From positions 2,666,001-2,730,000 of the forward strand of contig JAHLMK010000004.1 in assembly GCA_019915135.1 (NCBI GenBank): DNA of 64,000 bases. Direction: 5' to 3'. A program made the position numbers and the translations under genes. This document shows positions 1 to 11,205 of the stretch, in pieces. The notes beneath the pieces were generated by a model. It worked only from the letters and a program-made list of their open reading frames with translations. It was not told the origin of the DNA and made no database searches. Position 1 is the stretch's first letter, and every line of letters starts with the position of its first letter. This DNA comes from Strobilurus pachycystidiatus (taxonomy: Eukaryota; Basidiomycota; Agaricomycetes; Agaricales; Physalacriaceae).

Positions 1-1
1 C

Positions 2-355
2 GATGTCGAGCTCGCACGCATTCTCACATCCTTGAACGAGGCGGAGTTCCTCCCTCATCTGCACTTGTTGAGACTCGTTGCCTTTGGCGAATTCGATATC
101 TGGACCGTGTATCACTATTTTGGCCCTGAGAGTGCTGATGAGGTTGTCGGGATCCTCGGGCGGCGTTGGGAGATGGGGTTCAGGTTGAAATACGTTCAAT
201 TTGTGCTCAGTTCCTGTGCGATTGACGACGCCATCTGGAAGGGGCTGCAGCTCTTCATCCCGCCGGGTGAACATGGCCTCAATGTTCTGAGACAAAAGGG
301 AATGCGAATTGACTTGGTAGGTGGCAGGGCAGATGTCTCGGATGATTCGCATTAG
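2..355 (+). CDS. C-terminal end of an F-box/LRR-like protein (5' partial)
   Basis: The frame is open from base 2 to a stop at 353-355, so this is the 3' end of a gene beginning outside the window. The visible 117 residues are leucine-rich and mix short beta- and helix-like stretches (RLVAFGEFD, GRRWEMG, LKYVQFVLSS). This resembles the C-terminal portion of Agaricomycete F-box proteins, which recognise substrates for SCF ubiquitin ligases. The F-box itself would lie upstream and is not seen, so the family call is an inference from composition and the LRR-like rhythm. No intron signal is obvious in this piece. Confidence 0.4.
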   Translation, partial: DVELARILTSLNEAEFLPHLHLLRLVAFGEFDIWTVYHYFGPESADEVVGILGRRWEMGFRLKYVQFVLSSCAIDDAIWKGLQLFIPPGEHGLNVLRQKGMRIDLVGGRADVSDDSH

Positions 356-760
356 CGTGCCAAGTTCTGAGCTCGCCCGGAGAGCCTCGTTTGATACTTA
401 TCTTCTTGTAACAGTTTGCGTCCCTATGAAGACATGCTTGGTTGAGTTTGGCAATCATACAAGGGTCCGTCTGCCGTGTCCCGACATATCAAGTCGATAG
501 CTGCATCTGGTGCAAGATATCAAAGAGAACGGGTAAGTACTTTTGAACAGCATCGTGCGGCTAGCCAGCCGCACTCCTCTCACGATTGAATAGAGGTTCT
601 AAGGTGACACGTATGTCTACGTGTTCGCAAAAGTGTATGAATCGAGGACTGCCGAAGCCAGATCTTTCTATACTCAGACGTCGACAAGGACTCGGGTCTG
701 GGTGCGTACCATTATCCTCCCCAGGCTCTGGCTACTGAGTACTCCATCCTTCATCTAGTC

Positions 761-1372
761 ATGGAAGCTGGGTTGATGAACCGTCAAGAGAAACGACGAA
801 TGCAGGTAAGTAAAGCGTGCCTTCTCTATCCTATCAGTCCGAGAATTTCGACTGAAGTCGCTTCAAAGAACGAGATCATCCTTGTCGACATGAATGAGCT
901 CCGGAGGGAGAACGACTTACTGAGACGCCGGAACGCCGTCCTCGAAGCGCAGGTCAAAGTCCATCAGAGGGTTGGGAGGATCTCCCTAGCGTCGAGCCGT
1001 CTCGCGGGTGCATTGATAACTGCTAGCCAAAACGGGGCAACATCCATGCGACGTATGAAGACGTCCGCCATCCGCTTTCTCATATATTTTGCTCGGGATG
1101 TGGACACCATTCTCAAAGTGGCAAAGACGCGAAAGCTCGCCGCCTTTTCGACCGCCGTGATTGCTACACTTTTCGCATCAGTTTCAGCGTCGCTCCTAGC
1201 AGTGGCATCGATGTATGCCTATCCACCTGCACAACAGGGATTTTTGCATGCCATGCCGCCTATGACCGTTTTAAAAGGCGTGCCTGCTATGAATCGATGG
1301 CCTCTCCCTGGCGTCCGATGTGCAGTCTTGTGTGAATGCTCGAGGAGAGATGATAGTTGTGACGAGGTGTAG
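761..1372 (+). CDS. Small coiled-coil protein with one predicted membrane helix
   Basis: No family is recognised. A 63-nt intron fits at 806-868 (donor GTAAGT, acceptor TTCAAAG) and joins MNRQEKRRMQ directly to NEIILVDMNELRREN, giving about 182 residues. The join creates a leucine-zipper-like helix (LVDMNELRRENDLLRRRN) preceded by basic residues. Further on a hydrophobic stretch (about FSTAVIATLFASVSASLLAV) looks like a membrane helix. The unspliced frame is also open. Another canonical intron (702-758, donor GTGCGT, acceptor TCTAG) joins an upstream exon reading YSDVDKDSGL in frame, so the ATG at 761 may be internal. Possible earlier exons start near the ATG at 426. A bZIP-like or PB1-like origin was considered but cannot be supported. 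Confidence 0.45.
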   Translation: MEAGLMNRQEKRRMQVSKACLLYPISPRISTEVASKNEIILVDMNELRRENDLLRRRNAVLEAQVKVHQRVGRISLASSRLAGALITASQNGATSMRRMKTSAIRFLIYFARDVDTILKVAKTRKLAAFSTAVIATLFASVSASLLAVASMYAYPPAQQGFLHAMPPMTVLKGVPAMNRWPLPGVRCAVLCECSRRDDSCDEV

Positions 1373-2204
1373 AAATGTCATGTTGGGTATTCAGATGGTC
1401 AGGAAGAACGTATTGTGTGTACTTCTCTGATCAAATATGCTCCTTGATCTTCCCTGGGATACGTCGTCAGATCCCGAAGCTTTCGTACTCACTTCGAAAA
1501 TAAAGACATGACGACGCCAGGCCCGACTTGCAGCCTTCGAAGTTTGATTATTCCCGGACTGGCAAAGCTCCCGCTCGGATGCCGTGGCTACTACGCCAGA
1601 GAAACGGGCCCCTTGACCTTTGCGCGATCAAAGAGTGTTCAAATTGAAATTGCGAGGTCTTGCAGGCTTGGGTGACGCGGTAACAGGACACGTGCTGTGA
1701 TCCTTACGTGTCATCCCAACTGCTTTCCCTTTCCGAATCCTCTCATCTTCCACCAGCATCGTCCCCAGATCTCTCATAACCAACCACCAAGGCTTGCCAA
1801 TATGTGCGCACGAAAGTGGGAGGGACTCGAATTCACCATGCCAACATGTCGCAGACCGGATGTAAGGCGGATCCCCACAATCGAGTACCCACAACACACC
1901 TCTCGCAAGCCAGATTTGGCAAGCGCGTCGGGCTACTGTTACGGTGTACGCTGGCAGCATTCCACGGAGCGATGAACATCATGATTGACTCTTTTTAGGC
2001 CTGAAACTGAATCCTTTCCCCGTTGGCGTTGTGATGATGGCTCGCGTGCGGACCGACTCTCTGATCAATGCTACAGTAACAAACTGTCGGAGAATGGACG
2101 CTGGGAATAAAGCAACGAAACCGAGCCTCAAAATGCACTTTCACTGTCATCTCTTACTCGTCCATTGGAGATTGAGGACAGCTGCAATTTAGGATACCGT
2201 GAAA
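1373..2204. other. Intergenic stretch without a supported gene
   Basis: About 830 bases. Short open frames occur on both strands over the same bases (around 1,628-1,998) with no splice signals, motifs or sensible composition, so none is called. The last part should contain the promoter and 5' leader of the gene starting at 2,205. Confidence 0.5.
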
Positions 2205-4412
2205 ATGTACGTCGTCCTTTGCCTTCGTTTCTTGTTCTTCGTGCTCCTCTTGTTATCCATCCATTCGTATTTCCTCAGCGTGCTAACCGGACTCGGGAGC
2301 AGGTCCCAAAAGTCGCGCGACCCGCGTAAGCGTCCAAATCCCTCTCTATCGCACCCATCCGAGTCGACGAAGAGAGCGAGATATCTGTTCTCGCCGGTGC
2401 CACACCACAGTCTCGTAGCACCGTCACCCGAACCATTTTCTTCTCCCTCAATTCCGCCGAGTAGACCATCCGCGCCTTCACTAAATGCGAGGAGAGGCCC
2501 CCAACCTGTTGCTCCGCATCCACAGTTCTTTCCCGAGACAACCCCGAGGAGAGAACGCTCTGCCTCACCGTCTCGCGATCCGAGACAGCAGCGTCGAGCT
2601 GATGCGCCTATCGATCCAAGACATAGAATCCTCCTTCCTTCTTCGCAGCAGCACCACACCACATCAGCTCGCCCGCAGAGGCCCCTTCCTATTAGACCGA
2701 GGCTTGTCAAAGGGCAGAGAGATGAACTACGAGAGGACAACCATGGAGAGGAGGAGTGTTTGGATGATGGAGCAGAGGGAGAGGTAGAGATGGAGACGAC
2801 TGGCAGACCATCGACCTCAGCATTGGCGTACACCGAGAGAGAGAGCACCCAGCTTTCGACTCTCAAGACGAAGATTCGAAAAGAGGTGCTTAGACCGCGC
2901 ATCGTGCGACCTTCTGTCGGGCACGATGACGACGACGACTACCAGCCGGATCAAGGCGAGCTTACCATCCTTGATCAATTTCTGTGCGATGAGTGAGTTC
3001 TTCTCTTCTGCTTCTATTGGTGATTCACTGAGCACTTGAATAGCACCATCCGTCGTACCCTTGCGTTGAGCGCGCCGCCTGTCGAGCAGACATATTATGT
3101 CGTGCCCCAGCACAAGTCAAAAAGGTTCAAAGAGAGCAGCCCGGAATGGAAGAAACCGATGAAGAAACGTACCGTACCGTTTGTGGTGCGGAACGGGCCT
3201 GTGGTCAAGCAATGGGTGAACGGGTTCATCAAGGGGAGGGAAGACGAGCGAGAACGTCTCACGCGCTTTATCTTACAGCAACTCTGGGCACACCACGCTG
3301 ATCGCGCTTCATGGGGCTGTTGTGTCAAGGAGTTGATGGTTGCGTGGGAGATGGGCCGCAGGGCGGCTGGGAAGATGTCGAAGGGGACGACTCAAACGCC
3401 AGGCGGCACGAAGAAGAAGCGCAAGACAAGCCCGAACCAGGAAGGTTCGGCACCATTTTATCAAGCACTGTCGCCATCTTTGCCTCCGCCACTACGACCG
3501 CCATCCGCACCTGGTTCCTGTCCCTTGAGACTTCCCTCCCCTCCTCACCCCCCGCTTGTGGACTCCCAAGACGTGGGTTATTCGGGTCACGTCGAGGAAG
3601 GTATACTCCTCCAACCGGGAGAATCCTCCTCACACGGGCCGCCTGACGTGAACGAAAGGCCCTGGCTACATGGGGTGTACAATGACGCATTGAACCTCCC
3701 CCCCTCGTCACTATCCCTTGGTCCCGCCTCGACGTCTGTCTATCCCATGGACGGGACTTACCCATACCCGACTCCATCCTTACCAGGCTTCTTCGGTTCG
3801 CAAACTGTCGATCCGATGCCGTACATGGCGAATGAGGACATTTACTCTTTTTGGCCGCCTTCTGCGTTGTCAATGCCGGGGATGGGGCATGCGGCTGGCG
3901 GTGATGCCGATTCGGTCCCAGCACCAGCCGCGCTGATGAACACTTCCGCAGACGGAAATGTCCATGGCGGTGAAGTTGCGCAGGCTCCCGAGAAAACAAC
4001 TGCGACTTCGGTCTCACCGTCTGCTGCTGCATACGTTCAAGAGTCAGTGCATCTCGAGCCTGCTGGTCAGGAGATGGCCCTCTTGTCAGAGATTTTGGCC
4101 GAGCAGCAGGGGTTGGCGGACGAGGAGAAGGAGACGACGTCTTTGTCCGCAAAAGAGTCTGCACCGTCTCTCGAAGCCGGACTGGATGGCGAGCATCACA
4201 CACAGGCATATCCTAACGACCTTGGGAATGCTGACTATCACAACTTCGATTACAACGACGACTTCATGGTGGAACAGTTTACGGACTATGCGGCGTATGT
4301 CTCCTCCGCTCAGGTGCAATACCCGTGGCAGGTCGCTGAGCCCAGGCAACAGGAGGAAGAAAATGCAGGAAACCAGTCATGCGTTGACCCGGCGGATTTG
4401 TTCAAGGTTTGA
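2205..4412 (+). CDS. Hypothetical disordered protein of 686 residues with a split start codon
   Basis: Three exons are proposed: 2205-2206 (AT of the start codon), 2303-2992 and 3044-4412. Intron 1 (2207-2302, GTACGT..GCTAAC..AGCAG) splits ATG as AT|G, giving MSQKSRDPRKR. Intron 2 (2993-3043) has GTGAGT and a TAG acceptor and keeps the frame. The protein is rich in Ser/Pro and Arg in its first 230 residues and Pro/Ser/acidic near the C-terminus. The only structured-looking part is a basic helical segment after the second junction (VKQWVNGFIKGREDERERL to MVAWEMGRRAAGK). Nuclear basic clusters (KKPMKKR, KKKRK) suggest a nuclear role, but no domain is recognised. Intron 1 is 96 nt and stop-free, so retaining it would add a hydrophobic N-terminus in frame. 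Confidence 0.6.
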
Positions 4413-5045
4413 GCTGAGTCTTTGGCGCACTTATATACGTTTGTTCCCTATGGTTTACGTTATGTTCTCCATGTTTGTGTTTTTTTGAAGTACGTATCTT
4501 CTGTTCGGTGATGATGGTCGCGTCGAAATACACACACTATCTCTAGCTACCACTGTACATACTATCATGAAAGTACACTGACGAACAGCTGCCGAATGAG
4601 CGCGGACATCTGAGGAGATACCTCCTTTTTGGTGCAAGGGAGACGATCAGACCTTAGGCCTTTTCGTGAGCTCGTACAAATCCTTCTAAGTGATCGTCGA
4701 TGGAGCATGAACATCTGCTTGATGCTTGATCAGGTAGTACTACATTGCCTGCGCACGGAAGCTGAAAGTTTCCATCAGGCTATATCGTTCAGAGTCAGTC
4801 CCAATTCCGAGTCTACTTATGTTATGAAATACTGTAGACAGTGGCAGACACTCAAAACGACCGAGCGCAGGTGCCCAGAACTCATACCTATTTGAAGGGT
4901 ACATGGTGCACAATACACATGGACGTACATTGGCAGATTATCTTCAATTCTCTAAAGTACAACGTGTCAATACAACAAAAATCCCATGTCACACACCAGC
5001 ACTTGTCCAGCAAGGGCAAGGCCTCAAGTGACTCTTGTTAACGCC
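4413..5045. other. Convergent intergenic region
   Basis: About 630 bases between the stop of the plus-strand gene at 4,412 and the stop of the minus-strand DUF6534 gene at 5,046. It should hold both 3' UTRs. Only short, unsupported open frames are present. Confidence 0.5.
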
Positions 5046-6813
5046 TTAAGATGAAACAAATGTCTCGACTTCTCGTGTAATGACAATCACATCCGGGTTG
5101 TAGCGCCCCCTCTCCTGCCCGAACTCGTCAAGCTTGGGGATGGATTTTTGCGACATAAGACCATGATTGTGCGATGTAGTTGTTGTACCGACGTGTGTCT
5201 GGGATTACTCGGAGTCAGCAGTTGATCCTCAGCCCATAACCGATAGCATACACTAGTATCACCGAATGCTAACCGTGACCTCCTGCCGAGCGAGTCCATT
5301 GGCATGCGAGGCTCTTGTGAAGGTATTTGGCGAGTATTGAGATTGATTCGCGAGGTAAGTGCATGTTCAACCGGACCATATGATCGAATTCACCTGGATA
5401 ACAGTGTGTTCGTATACGCTAACCAAGGTTTGCATGTTCAGGGAGGTCCAAGAAAGAATGAACAGGGACGGAACGCACCTTTACCCAGCAAGAAACACGT
5501 GGCGAGAGGCACAAAACTCGAAGAGTCTACGAGGTTCGCCACAAACGCTATCAGAGCAATAACGCTCGTGATTGCGCCATTATTCACTGTCAGAACCATG
5601 AGCTTGTTGATGAGACTGTTTGTTCTGCGAGCCCAAGATTAGTTGGGCATCGACGGTCGACGGTAAAGAGACCATGTACCGAGCATGTCCAGACTTTCGA
5701 TTGTGAAGGTAGTAGCACATGCTCGCTGTGATAAGCGTGTCCGTGACGGCAACAGTAGCAAAGCATGCTGAGACAAGGCGCACTTGAGGATGTGCTGGGT
5801 GGAGCAGTCTATATGATGTGTGATCAATATGTCGCACGGCTGAAACCCAGACTTAAACTACCCAATAATGCCCACGACTGCGTGAAGGGACTAGTGAGTA
5901 TACACGGTCAATCGACAGGAAAGACTTACTGACCTAAGGACATCGCAAGCTGTGAGGCTGACAGTAGACACTGTATGAAGGCGACGAGATCAGGATTCGT
6001 CGACGTTCAGTGGTGGGAGTTGACAGACTATTATCCCTAGAAGCCAGATGTTCCTGTCACTCACTGTTGACCACGTAAGAAATGAGCATCGTAGCAGGCG
6101 TAGGCAACAGTTGCAAGACTTACTAACGTATACTCTCCATGCAAAGAACCTGCGCAGACGTTACATGACAGCGGCAGTCGTCGAGTATCGACTTACATCT
6201 GGATGATAGTACCCGCTATTCCCTGCCAAATATAGTCAGTGATCATTCGAGTGCTGAAGAATGTGGCACGGACGTTTGTTATAGCTGGAGCCTACACAAG
6301 GTGGGAGGTTGAGCTGTTCGGAACAAGGTGGGCAGCGAACGAACTCACATTTAGACTCCTGCACGATAACATGAGCAAGTATCTTACACAGTTCAAGACG
6401 ACTCACCACACAAGCCCATGCGCGAGCTCGCTTGTGTCGCTCTCGTGTTCGATCAGATAGTAAAAGATTGCATGCGAGTTCAGGAATTGCATGAACGTCT
6501 CCAGTAGCCTGCTGGCGCCTCAGTGTTCCGATCGTGTATGCTTAGAAGCGGAGTTACCAGACAAGGATAACCTGGACACGAGTCAGACAATCTCTCACAC
6601 GACGAAAGGCGATGGAAACGCACCATGCCCTTAATCCACTGGGCATCTCTTTTGTAGCGAGAGAAATAGTAGTACAGCTGGAGACACGTCAGCCCATAGA
6701 TCCTGGAAGCATACGAGTCAACTTTGGCTATCAACTCGAGACGGAAGTACGCACGGTGTGGCGATCATAAAGCCAACGAGGAGGACGCCGAAGGTCGCGT
6801 ACGGGGGGGACAT
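5046..6813 (-). CDS. DUF6534-family multi-pass membrane protein
   Basis: Sixteen small exons could be joined by eye on the minus strand into one open frame of about 300 residues; nearly all introns have canonical GT..AG ends. The protein starts MSPPYATFGVLLVGF and continues with the family's hallmark YGLTCLQLYYYFSRY, then WLLETFMQFLNSHAIFYYL, TIIQMFFAWRVY, NIWLLGIICLLSASQLAMSL, a helix with TVAVTDTLITASMCYYLHN, LINKLMVLTVNNGAITSV and a last helix ending YTNTLLS. This matches DUF6534 proteins, which are about 300 residues with seven predicted membrane helices and a polar cytosolic tail (here QKSIPKLDEFGQ to VETFVSS). The function of the family is unknown. The chosen start is the ATG at 6,813; an earlier ATG at 6,829 is out of frame across a run of seven C. 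Confidence 0.8.
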
Positions 6814-7692
6814 CGTTGTTGGGCTCCATCTTGGGGTACCCAACACTCACGCTATATGTATGGTCTCGACTCTCGAACCATGTACATTGTCATCAAAGTC
6901 CTGATACATCAGAATTGATCAGAATTCGAAGTGCGAAGATGATGCGCGGAGGCCTGAGACCTGATGGCTGGTCTCGCCACAAGGCGAAATGGCCTAATTA
7001 TGGCCTATTTTGGGAACAACAAGACGGATTCCATGACAACGAGCTCATCTCGTGGTTGAAGTTGCAGTATGCGGTGTGCACGACGCACGTCAAAGCGAGG
7101 TCGCAAGATGCCACGACGAGAGCCGGGTCAGCCGAAAGTCAATCTTACGTTGAGAATAGGGCTCCCTGATCCACTCCCACCCATTCATTCTGTACATATT
7201 GGCGTTAGACAAGATCTTCCATCCTGATGGATCAGTTCGAACTTGACACTGACAGAGGAATGTGGGGTTTCAAGGCATATTGCAGCCAAAGTGCATCAGT
7301 TCCTTTCAACATGTGAAAGTCCTCGATACCCAGCGGCAGAAACGACTGGGTACTACCTAACAATGATTTCAAGCGTTTTAGTCCCTGCAAATCATGGTCC
7401 GTAAAGTAGTGTAACGTAGGTAACATAAGAGCGTAAATGAAAGGCGTATCGTGTCCAGTACGATTCGAAGCAAATAGCGTGTCTCGTAGAAAAATTGAAA
7501 GACCGGCGGCCAGCCCGTCCATGCGGGAAGAAGACAGAGTCCGCGCGTATGTGCGCATGGGTATCGATACAACAGTGTCTGGCGTCCAAAAGCGTCCAAG
7601 GAAGGTCCGTGCGTATTGTACAGTGAATGCGAGGGAAAATCATTATGACCCGTCAATGGTCATCGTCCGTGAAAACGAAGTGCGTGCGCATC

Positions 7693-8094
7693 CTAGAGTC
7701 CCCTCACCTCCCAAGTATCCCCCATATCGGTCCTCTTCACCAGCCGATACCTCCCCAACACCTGATGGTCTCGATACATTCTCCCCATCAGTGTTCTCAG
7801 ACCGTCAAGGACATCCCCAACGCGTACGTATCCCGGTCCATCACGCGCGATCACGACATGGACGTCCCATTCCGGTGATTCGACGACAAGGGCAATGGAC
7901 GGCAGGAATGGAAGCGTCGCTGATTCGTTGAGTCGTTGCGAAGATTGAGGGCGAGGGCAAGGAAGCTCGCTGCACAATGCGGGGTGCAGAAGGACAGGTA
8001 CATCGACCTGCGATGGCAAAGCGATGGTCGGGTGCTTATGCTGGCAGCGAAGGGTAGAGGAAGGGTAGCTCGGGATGTCTCTGCCACCGCCCAT
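7693..8094 (-). CDS. DUF6699-like protein, C-terminal coding part
   Basis: The minus-strand frame ends with a segment typical of the basidiomycete DUF6699 family: LHPAL near the start, then LPFLPSIALVVESPEWDVHV, a GYVRVGDVLDGLRTLM segment (the family's VTVGDVLDAI element) and a final LGRYRLVKR..TWEVRGL. The function of this family is unknown. The ATG at 8,094 gives 133 residues, which is shorter than usual, so 5' exons probably lie between 8,100 and 8,600. I could not join them with confidence. Confidence 0.5.
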   Translation of the reverse strand: MGGGRDIPSYPSSTLRCQHKHPTIALPSQVDVPVLLHPALCSELPCPRPQSSQRLNESATLPFLPSIALVVESPEWDVHVVIARDGPGYVRVGDVLDGLRTLMGRMYRDHQVLGRYRLVKRTDMGDTWEVRGL

Positions 8095-9559
8095 GATGTA
8101 ACGTCGCCGGCGCGTGTGGTATGAGATTGGGGAAAAGAAGGTTTGCTCCCTGTCAGCGAGAGGAATCGACGAAGGTCTCGATGATGGCGGTTATATAGCA
8201 AATCGCTGTACCAAGCGCCCGTCGGCGAGTTAGCACCGGCTTGGGCTGGGGAAGGGTACCTGTCTGCTGTATGTAATCCTTGTAGGTGGCCGATCTCAGT
8301 TGACGGCGATATGTGCCCTGCGCATGACTGCAAGGGATTCATTGGTCGTCATAGGGAACGAGATGGGCGGAATGACATGAATATACGGTGTACTTTGGGC
8401 CAGCGATAAGAATCGGGATGAATGTAGCAAGACTGGACGCACTTTGTAGTTTTTTTGTTCGTTGCGATGCCTTCAGACAGCGCATCCAGGATGAGGACGG
8501 CCGCAGTTGTTTGAGCGTCGGGCGCTGGAACGTTTCTCAGAGATACGGCGCATAGCCATGAGTGCTTGAGCAACGGCGGTGTTGAGGGGGAAGGAGCGGC
8601 CCTAAGCTACTAAAAGATATCGGTAATGGCACAGGACGTATGATCGATGTACGCACCAGGTATCCGGGAATCGTCCCAGCTTAGCCAGGACCGTGTCTTT
8701 CGGGACGCGTTTTCTTCATGCGGCAGTGCCGGACTTGTGCCACAGTCTAAAACGATTGAGACCCTTGACATCGATAGAGACACGAACAGCTGCTCACCAT
8801 TTGCTTCCCAAGGGAACACGGCCGTAGCCATGGCCCGCTGCTGTCGCTGTCCGTATTCGGAGAAGCCAAGGGCGCTCAGTGCAGGTGCACAAAAAGGCAG
8901 TGTAGTCGTGGCTCGTTCAATGCCGCTGATGTCGCATTGGTGGATAGCAACAACAGCAGTTCGGTGCCAGGGGAAAGGACAGTAGCGTTGGGAGACTTAT
9001 ACGGAAGTATAGAGCTTGTGATTAGTGCCCTGGAGTGAGGTGATAAAGGTCTCGCTCGACGCTGAGAAAACACGTGTGTCGGGTGGTGGCAGGAGGCAAC
9101 ATTGTTCGGCACAATCGGGCCGTGTTCCGCATCTTCATGCGCAACCAGTCGCCTCAGTTCTATGCCCGCCTTCATGTCCACTGACTGGTGCAAAAGCGCA
9201 TGCCATGTCCAATCAAATAACGGCCCATTAGGACGTCTGGTACAGATTCTCGCCCGAGCACTGGGTATTCAACTGCATATCCGAACACGACGGCAAACTT
9301 GAAGAGACATGGATGTTCCAGTACACGTCAAGGCGCCAGAAACGACATGACGCTATGGAATTTGTTTCATGCTTCTGCTATATCTGTGGACTTCTTTGAG
9401 ATCCCGCGCTCAAAATGCCGCTGCCTCCATCGCAGTTCCATTAGCTTCCCATTCTTTCGTGGACCCACATCATCACTGCCGTCACTGGACCGTGGCATTC
9501 TTGGGCTGCATGGCAGGCATCAAGAGACGCCGCTCCAACTCCCTCTTGTTCTCCACGAC
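8095..9559. other. Region without a resolved gene
   Basis: Open frames up to about 160 residues occur on both strands but none shows a recognised motif. Minus-strand pieces around 8,350-8,830 could be upstream exons of the DUF6699-like gene. Plus-strand sequence from about 9,300 onward may be leader or a first exon of the gene at 9,560. Nothing firmer can be said. Confidence 0.35.
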
Positions 9560-10918
9560 ATGTATCCGAGGCAATCGAACACAGGTAGTTGGAGACAACA
9601 TCCACAACGCTCAGCGCCGAGTCGTGATCCTCCCGATCGTGACATCAAGGAAGGCCTGCTCTCAGCTAGTATCGAGACCATCCCTGTGCCTTCCATCGAT
9701 GCCCGCTCTGCGATAAACGCCGACATCACTGATGTTCGATGTATCGGATCGTATAACTGGTTGGAGGAATCAACAGAGGCGGAGCCTACCATTCTTGTTC
9801 CAGGTGTGTACCCGTACTACACCAGCCGATACTGTACTCACTTTGTTCCATTACGCCAGGCTCGCCCCCAGAATGGCAGAACAATCTAAATCCATATAAG
9901 GTCTCCCCAGACGAAGGCTACAGCTTCATAGACCAAAACGGATTCCGGATGCCCAAGGCCGTCCTGCTCCCTCTCATGGCTGCCGTCGACGTTCTGCAGA
10001 AGCAAGACGACCCCCAATCCAAACCATTCGACTGGTCCACCGTCGACGTCGTCACGGACCGTAACGGTCTGCGCAAGCTCCTCAGGTGGATCAGGGGCGG
10101 GACAGACGAAAGAAGCCAAAAAGAATTCAGGATCGATACGCAGCTTGCTGGTGGGACGACGGTGCTCCTGAATCGTTGGGAGAAGCGCTACCGGGAGCAG
10201 GCGAATGGTTTTACGTTCGGACATAATTTCGAGGCGAAGACTACGAAACCGGCGAAGGGGTGCCAGGGATCTACGGGGCATCATAGGATCGTCACCTATG
10301 TAAGTCTTAACGGGTTTAATCTGAGTGACGGGATGATGCTGACGCTTTCTGTAGGACCTCGACGGACTCAGGATGGTCGTCCGCTTCGAAGTCGATGCTT
10401 GTCTTCCTCCGGTTCAGGACGATGACCTCGCAGCAGCGCTCTCAGCTGTCAGTCTCGAGAGTCCTGCACCCTCTCCCTCTCTCCATTCTACAATCGAAGT
10501 GTCGGAGAACCAGAAGTTGCGCATCAAATGTGGTGGTCCTCCCATCGTCGATCAAAGCGCCATCGTAGAGTTGTCCACAGTATCGAAGAAGCGCCTCCCA
10601 TCATACCATTGGGAGGAGATCTATCCTCAGGTCTATCTGTCGAACACTCCGCATCATTTCCTTGGTATCCATGACCGAGGGGTGTTCAGCGAGTGTCGGA
10701 AGAAGAGGACAGACAGCATGGATGAGAAAATCTCGCTGGCGGAGGACCTGAGGAAGCTGAGGGTGGTTTTGGAGACCATTCAGGAGATTGTGGTTGAGTC
10801 TGGGAAGGAAGGCAGGTTGAGCCTTGTGCGGGACGGGGCGGATATTCATGTTTACTGCCGCGAAAGCGAGGACGGTTGTTTGCCGGAAGAGTATTTGGAA
10901 AAGTTCGAGATCATCTAG
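9560..10918 (+). CDS. Basidiomycete protein of the family often mislabelled geranylgeranyl pyrophosphate synthetase
   Basis: Three exons (9560-9803, 9860-10299, 10355-10918) with GTGTGT and GTAAGT donors give 415 residues. Family landmarks are in order: IGSYNWLEESTEAEPTILVPG, SPPEW, VDVVTDRNGLRKLLRWI, FRIDTQLAGGTTVLLNRWE, FGHNFEAK, STGHHRIVTYDLDGLRMVVR and FEVDACL. These are hallmarks of a protein family common in Agaricomycetes and often annotated as geranylgeranyl pyrophosphate synthetase. It lacks the Asp-rich DDxxD motifs of prenyl synthases, so that name should not be trusted. The layout loosely resembles Rai1/DXO-like decapping nuclease proteins, which is only a suggestion. The start ATG at 9,560 is uncertain; the frame is open further upstream. 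Confidence 0.72.
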
Positions 10919-11205
10919 TCAGTCTTGTATTACGAGCCAATGCGTACAATGTGAAAAGCATACAGTTTCACGATTCCTAAGTACGTTGACGAAGACTACA
11001 TTCACCGTATCACTAGTCCAAATAGTGCACGCGACTGACTCGACTCGGTTTAATGTTAATGTATCGACTTACTATCAGCGCAATTCCTTGTCTTTCGATA
11101 CAGTCCTGACGTGGCTGAGGACGCGCAATTGCACTTCGCTTCGAAGTGGCGCGGGTGTTTGCCTATGTTCGGTCTTGCCCTCTCTTCTCCCTTCCCCATC
11201 TTCCT

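Noticed and set aside
1628..1998. Overlapping short ORFs on both strands
   Set aside because: No motifs, no splice signals, mutually overlapping, ordinary intergenic noise.
3325..4209. 294-codon minus-strand frame
   Set aside because: Antisense to the well-supported exon 3 of the gene at 2,205-4,412; basic, low-complexity composition.
9560..10918. Geranylgeranyl pyrophosphate synthase function suggested by common database names
   Set aside because: No DDxxD motifs or prenyl synthase fold pattern are visible; the name is treated as a propagated mislabel.
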